Assembly (NCBI RefSeq): GCF_039613825.1
Contig: NZ_CP154826.1
Coordinates: forward strand, 3,596,001-3,660,000
Direction: 5' to 3'
Source: Diaminobutyricibacter sp. McL0608
GTDB taxonomy: Bacteria; Actinomycetota; Actinomycetes; Actinomycetales; Microbacteriaceae
DNA: 64,000 nt
A program made the translations under genes and the position numbers. Shown piece after piece: positions 9,434 to 17,399 of the stretch (positions are counted from its first letter, which is position 1; the number at the start of each line of letters is the position of its first letter). The notes below the pieces were generated by a model, which did no database searches, was not told the DNA's origin, and worked only from the letters and a program-made list of their open reading frames with translations.

Positions 9434-10072
9434 TCATTTCGACAGCGCCCAGAAGTGGCCGACGGCTCCGGGATGATCGACCGTGATCGTCTCGTCGAGG
9501 TCGCGGTAGTCAGTGTCCACGTTGTGACCGACCATCTTGATCCGGATCGTGGAGCCGGCCCTCGACTTGGCCGAGACGATCTGAACGTGGTCGAGGGAGT
9601 TGTTGTCGTCCCAGTCGAACATCACGATGTCGCCTACCTTGATCCTGTCGCGATGGTCGAGCCCAAACTGTGTGATGCCGAGCTGCGTGGCGTTGGCGCG
9701 GAGATAGTCGTCCATCGCCGGGACATAGCCCCAAGCCGGACTCCACTGATCAGCAGCATTGTGGTTGAACCACTGGGAGTTCATCTTCCAGCCGCGGGCG
9801 ATCAGGGTTTGGCTGACGAAGTTGGCGCAGTCGCCGCCGACCGGGTTGAGATCGCCGTACTCGGCGGTGTTGTAGTCGTTCCAATGCGCCATCGCGTAGG
9901 CGAGCTGCTTGGCGGTGTTGTCAGCAGCTGACTGCGTGGTCCCGGTCACCACCGCTTCGGTTCCGGACATTGGCGTATCTCGGTGGAACCCGGCGCCGGA
10001 GCAACCGGTCAAGAGCAGTCCGACGCCGATCGCGGTGACGGACGCCAAGCGGCGGGAAAGAAGGGGGCTCAT
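9434..10072 (-). CDS. Amidase-domain lipoprotein
   Basis: A 212-residue lipoprotein with lipobox LLTGC (Cys 24) and a C-terminal papain-like 'putative amidase' domain (PF12671-like). The nucleophile is likely the cysteine in GGDCANFVSQ and the histidine that in SLDHVQIV; a GHFW motif ends the protein. It probably hydrolyses amide bonds in cell-wall peptides. Its stop overlaps an ATG of the VanY-like reading frame (ATGA at 9434-9437), so the two form one unit. Confidence 0.8.
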   Translation of the reverse strand: MSPLLSRRLASVTAIGVGLLLTGCSGAGFHRDTPMSGTEAVVTGTTQSAADNTAKQLAYAMAHWNDYNTAEYGDLNPVGGDCANFVSQTLIARGWKMNSQWFNHNAADQWSPAWGYVPAMDDYLRANATQLGITQFGLDHRDRIKVGDIVMFDWDDNNSLDHVQIVSAKSRAGSTIRIKMVGHNVDTDYRDLDETITVDHPGAVGHFWALSK

Positions 10073-10102
10073 GGAACTCCTACAGATTCAGTCGGAAGAG
10101 GG

Positions 10103-10204
10103 CTAGGCGAAATCGCTGCGCGGCTTGTGATCGGCGGGTGCGACCAGCAGCGCGTACATCAACACGAGGATGACGACGATGCGTCGAAGCCGGAAGAAAC
10201 CCAC
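10103..10204 (-). CDS. Possible 33-residue single-helix membrane peptide
   Basis: A short frame starting with GTG at 10204 and ending TAG at 10103, 30 bases before the amidase-lipoprotein start. It encodes a basic N-terminus (GFFRLRR), a hydrophobic stretch (IVVILVLMYALLVA) and a polar tail. The arrangement is right for a tail-anchored or signal-like micropeptide at the head of the operon, but no strong ribosome-binding site is visible, so it may be chance. Confidence 0.3.
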   Translation of the reverse strand: MGFFRLRRIVVILVLMYALLVAPADHKPRSDFA

Positions 10205-10415
10205 TCAATCGAGACTGCCCGGACGGGAACCCATCGGCATCGGCCCGAGGGACACAACCACTAGTACCCGGGGAGCCCAATTTCTAGTACTTGAGGACAA
10301 GCGGAACACCACGAAAAGCGAAACCACACCGGCACCGCGAATCGTCGCGATGGGCTGGCTTCATGAGGTCGGCAGTCTCAGGACTGGTCGTCCATCCGGA
10401 CTCGCCGTCGCGGTT

Positions 10416-11078
10416 TCAGATCAGGTCGTGCTCGTAGGCGAACACGACGATCTGCACGCGGTCACGCAAGGCGAGCTTGCGCAGTATCGATCCGACGTGC
10501 GTTTTGATGGTCGACTCGCTGGCAAACAGTGCTCGTGCGGCTTCCGCGTTGGATGCTCCGCGAGCCACGACCGCGAAGACCTCGAGCTCCTTCTCGGTGA
10601 GGGTGGCGAAGGCGGCCGGGGTGGGTGTGCGCGAGTGGAACTCTCCGTCGAGGAGGGTCGTGAGGTCCTGCGGAGCGAGGACGGCGTTGCCTGCGTGCAC
10701 GGTACGGATGGCGTCGATCAGCAGTGCGGGGGTCGTGTCCTTGAGGATGAACCCGCTGGCGCCGTATCGGATCGCCATGGCGGCGCGATCGTCGAGATCG
10801 AAGGTCGTAAGTACCAGCACGCGCAGGGGATGCGTGCGAGCCTGTACTCGTTCAGGCAGAAAGATACGCCGGGTGGCCTCGACACCGTCGAGGTCGGGCA
10901 TCCGGATGTCCATCAGCACGATGTCAGGTGACAGCGAATCGACAAGCGCGACGGCCTGTTCGCCGTCGCGGGCCGACCCGACGACCTCCATACCGTCCTG
11001 AGCATTGATGATCACGCGCACGCCTTCGAGGAACAGATCCTGGTCGTCGACGAGGGCGACGCGGATAGTCTCACTCAT
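10416..11078 (-). CDS. NarL/LuxR-family response regulator
   Basis: A 220-residue response regulator. The receiver has the acidic pair DDQ (11-13), phosphoacceptor Asp57 in VLMDIRMPD and the conserved FILKD lysine. A LuxR-type helix-turn-helix ends the protein (ATLTEKELEVFAVVARGASN, then TIKTHVGSILRKL). It lies nine bases downstream of the histidine kinase gene on the same strand, so the pair is a two-component system. Targets are not evident; the neighbouring cell-wall lipoproteins are candidates only by position. Confidence 0.92.
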   Translation of the reverse strand: MSETIRVALVDDQDLFLEGVRVIINAQDGMEVVGSARDGEQAVALVDSLSPDIVLMDIRMPDLDGVEATRRIFLPERVQARTHPLRVLVLTTFDLDDRAAMAIRYGASGFILKDTTPALLIDAIRTVHAGNAVLAPQDLTTLLDGEFHSRTPTPAAFATLTEKELEVFAVVARGASNAEAARALFASESTIKTHVGSILRKLALRDRVQIVVFAYEHDLI

Positions 11079-11087
11079 CCTGCGAGC

Positions 11088-12305
11088 CTAACCATGGGTG
11101 CGGTTCGCGCGCAGGGGCAGCGACGCCGCAATTGTGAAATCGGCCCCGTCGCCCAAGTCGGGCGGGACGTCGAGGACGCCGGCAACCGACTCGAGCCTCC
11201 GGCGCATCCCCTCGATGCCGCTGCCTCCTGTCGCGGTCATGAGCTGCTGATCGGCGGCGAGCTCATTGGTCACCGAGATGACGAGCCGGTCGCCCCACTC
11301 CCGAGAAACCGTGATCGGGCCGCCCCGGCGGCCGTGCTTGATCGCGTTGGTGAGCATCTCCTGGAGAACACGGAACGCCACCGCTCCCAGTTCGGGTGGC
11401 AACGGTCGCGGCGTACCAATGGTCTTCGTTTCTATGGCGTGACCGCTCGTCAGGGTGGTGGTGATGAGTGCGTCGAGATCGCTCTGGTGCGCTGCTCCTT
11501 CGAGTGAGAGCACGGCGCGCACCTCATGCAGCGACGAACGCGCGGTGGTCGCGATGTTCGCCATCGCCCGCTTGAGGGCTGCCATGTCGGCGATGTACTG
11601 GCCCGATTCTGCCTGCGCGAGTATCACGGTGAGCGAGTGGCCCACGACGTCGTGGACATCGCGGGCGAGGCGGGCTTGTTCTTCGCGCAGCACCGCGACT
11701 TCGGCCATACGGGCTCGGTCACGCTCGGCGACCCGTACCGCCGTCTCCGCCTGTTTTTGCGAACGTTGCGATATCCGGGCGGCCGACCAATACCTTGCGG
11801 CCAGCCCGACTATCCAGGGCACCGTGAGCAACCCGGCGATGAGGGGCAGCACGACGAGCTGCCAGGGAATGTTGTTGTCAGCCAGCAGAATGAGAAGGTT
11901 GCGCGCGACCCGCGTCGTCCAAAAGCCTTGGGCGAGCGCGGTGAAATAGGCGACACCCAGGACAGTTGCGAGAGGGATCGACAGTCCGCTGGCCCACAGC
12001 AATGCTCGAGAACCCCAGCGCGCGAGCCCGAAGACGACGCCCGCGATCGCAAGCTCGACCAGCATGAGGTCGGTTGTGGTGAGGCCCTGCACGATGAGCA
12101 TGCCCCACAGGATCGACAGCGACCACCATCCCGCCCGTCGCACCAGCGCAACCGCGGCCGCCGTTCCGATCACCACCAGCAGCGACACCCCGTTGCCGTA
12201 CCCGGAGGCGAGACTGCCGAGCGCCTCCCAGAGCCCGAGGATCAGCACGACGACCCCTGCGGTCACGTCGGGCGCCCACGAGCGAGCATCGAAAGTGCGC
12301 TTCAT
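11088..12305 (-). CDS. Sensor histidine kinase (HisKA_3 type)
   Basis: A 405-residue membrane kinase. The first 170 residues are several hydrophobic helices with almost no extracellular loop, suggesting sensing in or at the membrane. A coiled-coil linker (SQRSQKQAETAVRVAERDRA) leads to the H-box ARDVHDVVGHSL and the N-box LTNAIKHG with GSGIEGMRRRL. This is the DesK/NarX-like class that pairs with NarL-type regulators such as the one immediately downstream. Confidence 0.92.
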   Translation of the reverse strand: MKRTFDARSWAPDVTAGVVVLILGLWEALGSLASGYGNGVSLLVVIGTAAAVALVRRAGWWSLSILWGMLIVQGLTTTDLMLVELAIAGVVFGLARWGSRALLWASGLSIPLATVLGVAYFTALAQGFWTTRVARNLLILLADNNIPWQLVVLPLIAGLLTVPWIVGLAARYWSAARISQRSQKQAETAVRVAERDRARMAEVAVLREEQARLARDVHDVVGHSLTVILAQAESGQYIADMAALKRAMANIATTARSSLHEVRAVLSLEGAAHQSDLDALITTTLTSGHAIETKTIGTPRPLPPELGAVAFRVLQEMLTNAIKHGRRGGPITVSREWGDRLVISVTNELAADQQLMTATGGSGIEGMRRRLESVAGVLDVPPDLGDGADFTIAASLPLRANRTHG

Positions 12306-12603
12306 CCAAGCAACATTACGATCATCGCCGGCACGACGCCTCAGCCGAAAGAACCGACTCCGCTGGCCTCAGGTACAGGGTATGAGACGGGGCTCAAGGG
12401 CCGCTGGCCTGCGCCGCCGTGCCCGATCGATCGACGGGATCAGTTCGCGCGTCGCGATGAAGTTGCATTGGCTTGCGGTCGGGCGCGCCGGGGAAGAGAG
12501 CCGGTTCGAGGTGGGTCCGTTATGTGCAGGCATCCACGATGGTCTAACAGCAGAGGACCGCGGTGCGCCGCCGCTGGTCCGATCGAGTGACGAAGGGATC
12601 CCA

Positions 12604-12780
12604 GTGACTACAGCCAGTTCACCGAGCGAGTCGAGTGTTCCGATCGCGAGGCGGGTTTCGTCGCATTCCGAACGATTTGTCGGCACTGATGGGAAGGTGA
12701 TTCTGGCTCGGTGCGACTGTGTGATCGGGCACGATCACACCTTTGCCGAGTGGGTCGACTTCACACGCAGCGAGGCCTGA
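12604..12780 (+). CDS. Small hypothetical protein
   Basis: A 58-residue frame starting with GTG at 12604, five bases after GAAGGGA, which is a plausible ribosome-binding site. It contains ARRVSSHSERFVGTDGKVIL and ARCDCVIGHDHTFAEWVDF with two cysteines and two histidines close together, which could bind a metal. I do not recognise a family. It lies in a 500-base stretch between the kinase and the next minus-strand gene. Confidence 0.4.
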   Translation: MTTASSPSESSVPIARRVSSHSERFVGTDGKVILARCDCVIGHDHTFAEWVDFTRSEA

Positions 12781-12810
12781 CGCCCACTGAGTTGCGGACG
12801 TCTGCGTCAC

Positions 12811-13224
12811 TCAGTCACGACCCAACATGCCCTCGACCAGCTCGGAGGGCGTGACCTGGTGGTGTGCAGCCCGGCGATTCAGCTCTTTACAGGCGCGGCG
12901 GGTAAGGGCCAGTTCAACCCAGACGGGGTCCGAAAGGTCAGCCGGTTCCGGCAGCGGCAGCCTGAGCAATGGCGTAGTCATGAGCAGGTCAGCGTTGTCC
13001 GCCGGAACGATGACGATCCCGTCTTTGCTCCTTCGGGCGATAATTTCTCCGCGGAAGATGAGCTTGAGGATTTCGTGGTCCGATGCTTGCAACAGGTAGC
13101 CGGTCTGGCGAACCGAGAGCTGCTTGGGAAGCTTCGCGATGTATTCACCGATGATCACCCGCCGGAGCGAGTTCAACGCTCTATGGGCCTGCTCAGCTGA
13201 CACATGTCCGATTGGTTCTGACAT
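12811..13224 (-). CDS. Hypothetical protein, possible excisionase-like DNA-binding fold
   Basis: A 137-residue protein. ATG 13224 is chosen because a GAGGTGGGAG purine run precedes it; earlier in-frame ATGs at 13263 and 13290 are possible. The middle section (LSVRQTGYLLQASDHEILKL, then FRGEIIARRSKDGIVIVPAD) has the layout of a HTH_17/excisionase wing: helix, turn, helix, then a basic hairpin. The C-terminus is helical and charged. A short basic regulator is likely; the assignment to a family is tentative. Confidence 0.5.
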   Translation of the reverse strand: MSEPIGHVSAEQAHRALNSLRRVIIGEYIAKLPKQLSVRQTGYLLQASDHEILKLIFRGEIIARRSKDGIVIVPADNADLLMTTPLLRLPLPEPADLSDPVWVELALTRRACKELNRRAAHHQVTPSELVEGMLGRD

Positions 13225-13504
13225 CTTCTCCCACCTCGCCGCTGCGATCGTCTCGTGCGGCATCGAGCTCTTCGCTTTCCGGTGCCTCACACCTTAAGGA
13301 CCGGTTCCGGGGACATTTGTAACGTGCGGATACAACGGCAAATCACTGACGGAGGCACAGGATTTCGTGCTCGAGGCGGCGGCCCTTCTTCTCCGCGGGT
13401 CGCACAGGGGCGGTTTCCGCGTGACAACTCGCCGCCCCACTCGTCTATTAAGTGAGCCGTTCGCCACACTTCACCACGATCACCGTTCGGCCAGAGAGCT
13501 GCCG

Positions 13505-13870
13505 ATGCAACCTTCCACCTTCATACTGTTCCTGACCGGTGCCGTCCTCCTCAGCGCGGGCGCGGCCGCGGCCTTTATCCACGGTTATCGGTTCAGGACG
13601 CTCCCGGATCCGCGCCTGGGTGACGATGGTGCCGAACGCGACATCACGGGTGAGCTCAACGAGCAACTATTCACACCCCCGCTCCTGACCTGCTCGTCCG
13701 CTCCGACCGGCGAACCGGCCCTCGACCTGGTTCTGCGAACAGCGGCGTCGTGCTCAACATCGAACGAGGCGTCGTCCCTCGTTCCACCCGATCTCCGTCC
13801 ATTCGTGCTCGCCGAGCCGATTGGTTCGGCGACGACCCTCAAACTGCCCAGACCGGGGGAACACCAATGA
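13505..13870 (+). CDS. Small hypothetical membrane protein
   Basis: A 121-residue frame from ATG 13505, with AGAGAG eight bases upstream. The first 27 residues form one hydrophobic helix (FILFLTGAVLLSAGAAAAFI), followed by a polar, proline-rich tail without motifs. It ends 73 bases before the tRNA-Gly fragment. Weak support beyond the start context and helix. Confidence 0.35.
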   Translation: MQPSTFILFLTGAVLLSAGAAAAFIHGYRFRTLPDPRLGDDGAERDITGELNEQLFTPPLLTCSSAPTGEPALDLVLRTAASCSTSNEASSLVPPDLRPFVLAEPIGSATTLKLPRPGEHQ

Positions 13871-13921
13871 CAGCAACGGGCTTGCGAGGGGTACGCCGGG
13901 CAGCGGCCCAACTTCCGCGTA

Positions 13922-13975
13922 TTTACTGGGATTGCGGGCCATGCGGGTGTAGTTCAATGGCAGAACTTCAGCTTC
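13922..13975 (+). repeat. Left copy of 54-bp imperfect direct repeat spanning the tRNA-Gly 5' half
   Basis: Aligns without gaps to 37005-37058, with five mismatches (49/54). It covers 21 bases upstream of the tRNA and its first 33 bases. Weaker similarity continues further upstream across one indel. Confidence 0.85.
13943..13975 (+). pseudogene. tRNA-Gly fragment (5' half only)
   Basis: GCGGGTGTAGTTCAATGGCA and the following 13 bases match the acceptor 5' strand, D-arm and the start of the anticodon arm of tRNA-Gly. The match to the intact gene at 37026 stops inside the anticodon loop at 13975; no anticodon 3' strand, T-arm or acceptor 3' strand follows. A terminator-like hairpin still follows at 14013. 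It is a disrupted tRNA gene. Confidence 0.8.
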
Positions 13976-14012
13976 TGCCACCCGGGATTGCACAGGATCT
14001 TACTCGATCTCT

Positions 14013-14035
14013 AAACCCCAATGATCAGGGTTTTT
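14013..14035 (+). terminator. Rho-independent terminator after the tRNA fragment
   Basis: AAACCC (14013-14018), a nine-base loop and GGGTTT (14028-14033) merge into a run of five T (14031-14035). It probably served the former tRNA transcript. Confidence 0.6.
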
Positions 14036-14085
14036 CTACTATTGTGCTTCTAACCCAATCACGGCTGAAACTCGTTGAATCACAT

Positions 14086-14307
14086 TCAAAGCGGTGAGTA
14101 AACGGTGAGCGACGCGAGTCCAGTACCGGTGCTTCCCCGCACGTTGAATCGTTCGAGTATCGCTGTCGAGTCGGGCACCTGCACCACCCGTGGAAGGTAG
14201 GACTGCTCCGTCGTCGCATACGTCGAGAGACCCAACTGGTGTTGCGCCCGCTCGAGGCCGGCGGCATCGCGGATCGCCGTCGCGACGGTTGACCTGAACT
14301 CTTTGGG
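14086..14307 (-). pseudogene. Tyrosine recombinase (integrase) C-terminal remnant
   Basis: A 73-residue open stretch between TAG (14308-14310) and TGA (14086-14088) with no start codon. It reads EFRSTVATAIRDAAGLERAQ, then HQLGLSTYATTEQSYLPR and PDSTAILERF. This is the C-terminal box II of actinobacterial phage/ICE integrases ('HxFRKTV...GLxxAxxQLGHSxxxxTxxxYxPR'). The canonical GH is GL here and the tyrosine is in EQSYLPR. The 3' end points at the tRNA-Gly fragment 110 bases away, the usual place for an integrase of a tRNA-inserted element. The rest of the gene is gone. Confidence 0.75.
14087..14109. repeat. Left copy of 23-bp direct repeat
   Basis: Same orientation as 36927-36949, with two mismatches (21/23); the core is AAAGCGGTGAGTA. 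The left copy is the last 23 bases of the integrase remnant, including its stop. Each copy lies just inside a tRNA-Gly sequence. Confidence 0.75.
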
Positions 14308-14328
14308 CTAGGGGCGCCGGTCGATCAG

Positions 14329-14883
14329 GTGTCGGACGCCGACCTGATCGACCGGGCGGCCGGCCGTGACGTTGATGCGTTCGCGGCGCTCTATGACCGC
14401 CACGTGCGCACCGTCTACCGGTATGCCCTCAGCGTTGTGCGGCAGGTCCCGGATGCGGAGGACGTAACGCAGGAGGTGTTCATCACCGCCTGGAAACGTG
14501 TCCGCGAGATCAGGATCGTAGATGAATCCGGTCTGCCGTGGCTGCTCACCACGACCCGATACACCAGCCTTAACCGAGTGCGCGCGGCATCCCGGGAACG
14601 CGACCGTCTGGGGGACGCGGACCTGAGCATGCATCCAGATGCCCGGCCGGGTCCGGTTGAGGAGTTGGAGCGCCGCCACCTCATGGTTGCGGTCGAGGAC
14701 GCGGTTGCCGCGCTGTCTGAGAACGACCAGGTGCTCTACACGCTGTGCATCGAGGAGGGCCTCAGCTACGCCGACGCTGCACGCGCAATGGGGTCCTCCC
14801 ACGGTGCCGTCCGAAACCGGCTCGCGCGCCTGCGGGGCACGCTACGAACCCGTTTGACCGAAACCGCAAAGGGGAACTCATGA
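14329..14883 (+). CDS. ECF-type RNA polymerase sigma factor
   Basis: A 184-residue sigma-70 family protein with only regions 2 and 4. Region 2: DAFAALYDRHVRTVYRYALS and DAEDVTQEVFITAWKR. Region 4: LSENDQVLYTLCIEEGLSYA followed by the GAVRNRLARLR recognition helix. The start is a GTG with a poor ribosome-binding site. The stop overlaps the next gene (ATGA), a short membrane protein in the position normally held by an anti-sigma factor. It lies immediately inside the left end of the putative island. Confidence 0.9.
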   Translation: MSDADLIDRAAGRDVDAFAALYDRHVRTVYRYALSVVRQVPDAEDVTQEVFITAWKRVREIRIVDESGLPWLLTTTRYTSLNRVRAASRERDRLGDADLSMHPDARPGPVEELERRHLMVAVEDAVAALSENDQVLYTLCIEEGLSYADAARAMGSSHGAVRNRLARLRGTLRTRLTETAKGNS

Positions 14884-15059
14884 ACACCACCCTGGGGCCG
14901 GATGACACCCAAGTCGCTCGGATGCGCGCGGTCGTTCTGACTGAAATCGCCTCCCAGAGCCGCACCAACAGGCGACGCCATTTCTTCACCGTCGGCACGA
15001 TCGCGCTCGTGGCCGTGCTGGGGACAACCGCCGCAGCGATCATCGTGGCGCAAGCGTAG
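14880..15059 (+). CDS. Short membrane protein coupled to the ECF sigma factor
   Basis: A 59-residue protein starting in an ATGA overlap with the sigma gene. It has a polar N-terminus (DDTQVARMRAVVLTEIASQS), a basic patch (RTNRRRHF) and one helix (TVGTIALVAVLGTTAAAIIV) and ends two residues after it. Anti-sigma-like partners normally continue with an extracellular domain, so this looks like a natural minimal form or a truncated gene. Confidence 0.6.
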   Translation: MNTTLGPDDTQVARMRAVVLTEIASQSRTNRRRHFFTVGTIALVAVLGTTAAAIIVAQA

Positions 15060-15222
15060 GTGGCACGCGTTCCACGTGGATTCAGTGTCGCGTACCCCGG
15101 TCACCTTGGCTTCTGCAATTTTCAGCGACTAGCCATGGACCTAAGCTCCGAGCTCAGATGTCCGCCGGCAGCTCGCCGACACAGCATTGGTGCCCGCGAG
15201 GTGCGGCGGCGCTGACCGGTCG

Positions 15223-17334
15223 CTACTGGGTCCCTTCGCGTACGAACTGCCACTGCTGGTTGGCGGCGCCCGTCGACGGGTTCTGCTGGGCCGCTGCTCC
15301 ATTTGCTGTGGACGACCCTGCGATTTCGAGCACCTTCCCACTGTTCGCGTTCGTCAGAGTCCAATTGCCGCCGCTCGTCATAAGGTTCCAGTTCTGCGTG
15401 GCGCTGCCTGTCGGGCCCCACTGACCGGCCTGCACGTTGTTCCCGGTTTGCGCACCGGGTATCTCGAGCAATTTGCCGCTGTTGTCGTTGAACAGCAGTG
15501 TGCTCCCGGTCACCGGATGGAAATTCCAGATCTGGGTGGGATTCGCTGTGTCAGCCCACTGGCCGGCCGGTGCTCCGTCGGTCAGGAGCGCTGAGGAGAT
15601 TTCCAAAAGCTTTCCGCTGTTCCGATTGACAATGCGGAACTGCGAGTCGAGCTGGGCGCCCGGCTGGTATACCTGCAACTGGTCAAGCTCCGCATACGAC
15701 GTGCCCTTGGAAAACACGATGGTGTTTGAGCCGGCGTTGAGAGTCACCGTCTTCTGCGCCCAGCCGAAACGGCCCCAGTCGACGGTGGCGGGATAACTGA
15801 TCGCCGACGCAGTACCCCCATTGACGGAGACGTTGTGCGAGCTCGTCGCGCCGGTTCCGTTGTCATAACGCACGTTGAGCGTGTATGTGCCCGTGCTTGG
15901 TACCCGCACCGTGAACGTAACGGCACTCGTGGAGAGGTTGATGTTTCCGACCTTGCTCCCGTTGGCGGCGTTCACATCCGTCACGAGCGAGGTGTCGGAG
16001 GTGCGGGCCGCCTTCTCAGCCTCGTACTGCTGCGCGTCCAGCGGGATGGAGCCGACCCGGATGTCGTTGTAGGTGGTGGTGAGGTTCTCAACATTGGTCG
16101 CCTGGTAGAGCGTGCGACCATCGACGCTGTAGTCGAAGCTTTGGGCGAATCCCGAGAAAGTCCCTCCAGCGCTGTCAGTGGAGTCATAGGTGACGGCCAT
16201 TGGCAGGCGCTCCCACGGTCCGGCGCCGAGGTTGTAATTGACGTAGAAATCCTCGCCGCCGCTGATGCTGCCCGAGGCGTCGAGTCCCCACTTGGAGGCA
16301 ACTACCACCATCCCTTTCGGTCCACCGGTTGGCACCCACTTGACGTAGGGCGACGATCCGATGCCGCGCCCGTTCGCCAGTGCGATCTGCGTTCCGATAC
16401 TGGTCGTCGGCGACCAGTTGACCCCATCCGGCGAGGTCTTGAAATACACCGGAGCCGTGTTGTTGGTCTGGCTCGGTCGGTTGACGACCTCGAAGGTCGC
16501 GAGGTATCGGCCGTCCGGGAGCTTGGTGACGGTGATCATCCCGGGGCGATCACTCTGATTCGTCGGCGCGGAGACGTTGCCCTCTGCGCCCCAGGTCAAA
16601 CCACCGTCATCGGACTCGCGATATGACACCGCCTGCAGCACACCGCTCGCCTTCTGCCGTTCATCGGAGAAGTATGCGGCGAGTTTGCCGTTGCCATCGA
16701 CGATGAGTGATGGCTCCCACACTGTGGTGGTTGTGGAGGTCGGGCTCGGGTCATAGGTCGCGGGGCCGCCTGTGTCGATAGTGCTCAGGTACGACCATGT
16801 GGCTCCATGGTCGGCGCTCTTGTAGACCACGAGCCGGCTGCTCGACCGGTCCGTCGGCATGATCATGCCCGAGAGCAGGATCGTGCCGGCGGGCAGACTC
16901 GCCACCTGTTGCGGAAGTTCGTAGAGGAACGGTTGCGACGTTCTGGCGAGCGTAGGGAAGTCATTGTTCGGCACCACATCGGTTAGATGAGTCCACGATG
17001 CACCATCGTCGATGCTCCGATAGATCGGATACACCTGCTTGCCGTTAACAAGAACCAGTTGGTCGTAGGTGACGAGCTGGGTGCCGTTCGCTGAACCGCT
17101 GTTCTTCAGAACGATATTCTTGGCGTAGGTGGTTCCCGCCGGCCGGCCGCCCTCGGGGTTGAAGGACGTGCCTGCCGCCGGCGCGTACACAAGTGCACCG
17201 TTGCCGGTAGTAACCGCCCGGGCAGGCGGCGCGAACGCCACTTGGGTGAAAAGCGTCACCGCCACCGCGGTCACCGCCGCCGCAAGGATCCGGCGGCGGG
17301 TGCGCCGTGCGGCTTGCCATGTCGATCCGATCAT
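15223..17334 (-). CDS. Secreted GH93-like exo-arabinanase with CBM and ricin-type lectin domains
   Basis: A 703-residue secreted glycosidase of the sialidase-type propeller fold. ATG 17334 is chosen (GGAG five bases upstream, perfect signal peptide); a GTG at 17403 overlaps the GH51 stop. Order: signal; propeller with BNR-like 'SxDDGASW' repeats, VWEPSLIVDGNGKLAAYFSD and DRPGMITVTKLPDGRYLATF, as in GH93 exo-1,5-alpha-L-arabinanases; a CBM35/CBM6-like jelly roll (about 440-570, YEAEKA to LDQLQVY); a ricin-B module with QIW, QNW and QQW. It would release arabinobiose from arabinan. Other BNR glycosidases remain possible. Confidence 0.75.
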   Translation of the reverse strand: MIGSTWQAARRTRRRILAAAVTAVAVTLFTQVAFAPPARAVTTGNGALVYAPAAGTSFNPEGGRPAGTTYAKNIVLKNSGSANGTQLVTYDQLVLVNGKQVYPIYRSIDDGASWTHLTDVVPNNDFPTLARTSQPFLYELPQQVASLPAGTILLSGMIMPTDRSSSRLVVYKSADHGATWSYLSTIDTGGPATYDPSPTSTTTTVWEPSLIVDGNGKLAAYFSDERQKASGVLQAVSYRESDDGGLTWGAEGNVSAPTNQSDRPGMITVTKLPDGRYLATFEVVNRPSQTNNTAPVYFKTSPDGVNWSPTTSIGTQIALANGRGIGSSPYVKWVPTGGPKGMVVVASKWGLDASGSISGGEDFYVNYNLGAGPWERLPMAVTYDSTDSAGGTFSGFAQSFDYSVDGRTLYQATNVENLTTTYNDIRVGSIPLDAQQYEAEKAARTSDTSLVTDVNAANGSKVGNINLSTSAVTFTVRVPSTGTYTLNVRYDNGTGATSSHNVSVNGGTASAISYPATVDWGRFGWAQKTVTLNAGSNTIVFSKGTSYAELDQLQVYQPGAQLDSQFRIVNRNSGKLLEISSALLTDGAPAGQWADTANPTQIWNFHPVTGSTLLFNDNSGKLLEIPGAQTGNNVQAGQWGPTGSATQNWNLMTSGGNWTLTNANSGKVLEIAGSSTANGAAAQQNPSTGAANQQWQFVREGTQ

Positions 17335-17399
17335 CGTGTCTCCGATCTCGTTGTTCGCGCCGCGGGACCGCAGGCGCTGTGGCGACGCGGTCCGCGTCG

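Noticed and set aside
11526-12590. Plus-strand frame of 354 codons
   Set aside because: Antisense to the histidine kinase gene, whose motifs are complete; the frame is Arg/His/Pro-rich and lacks any domain.
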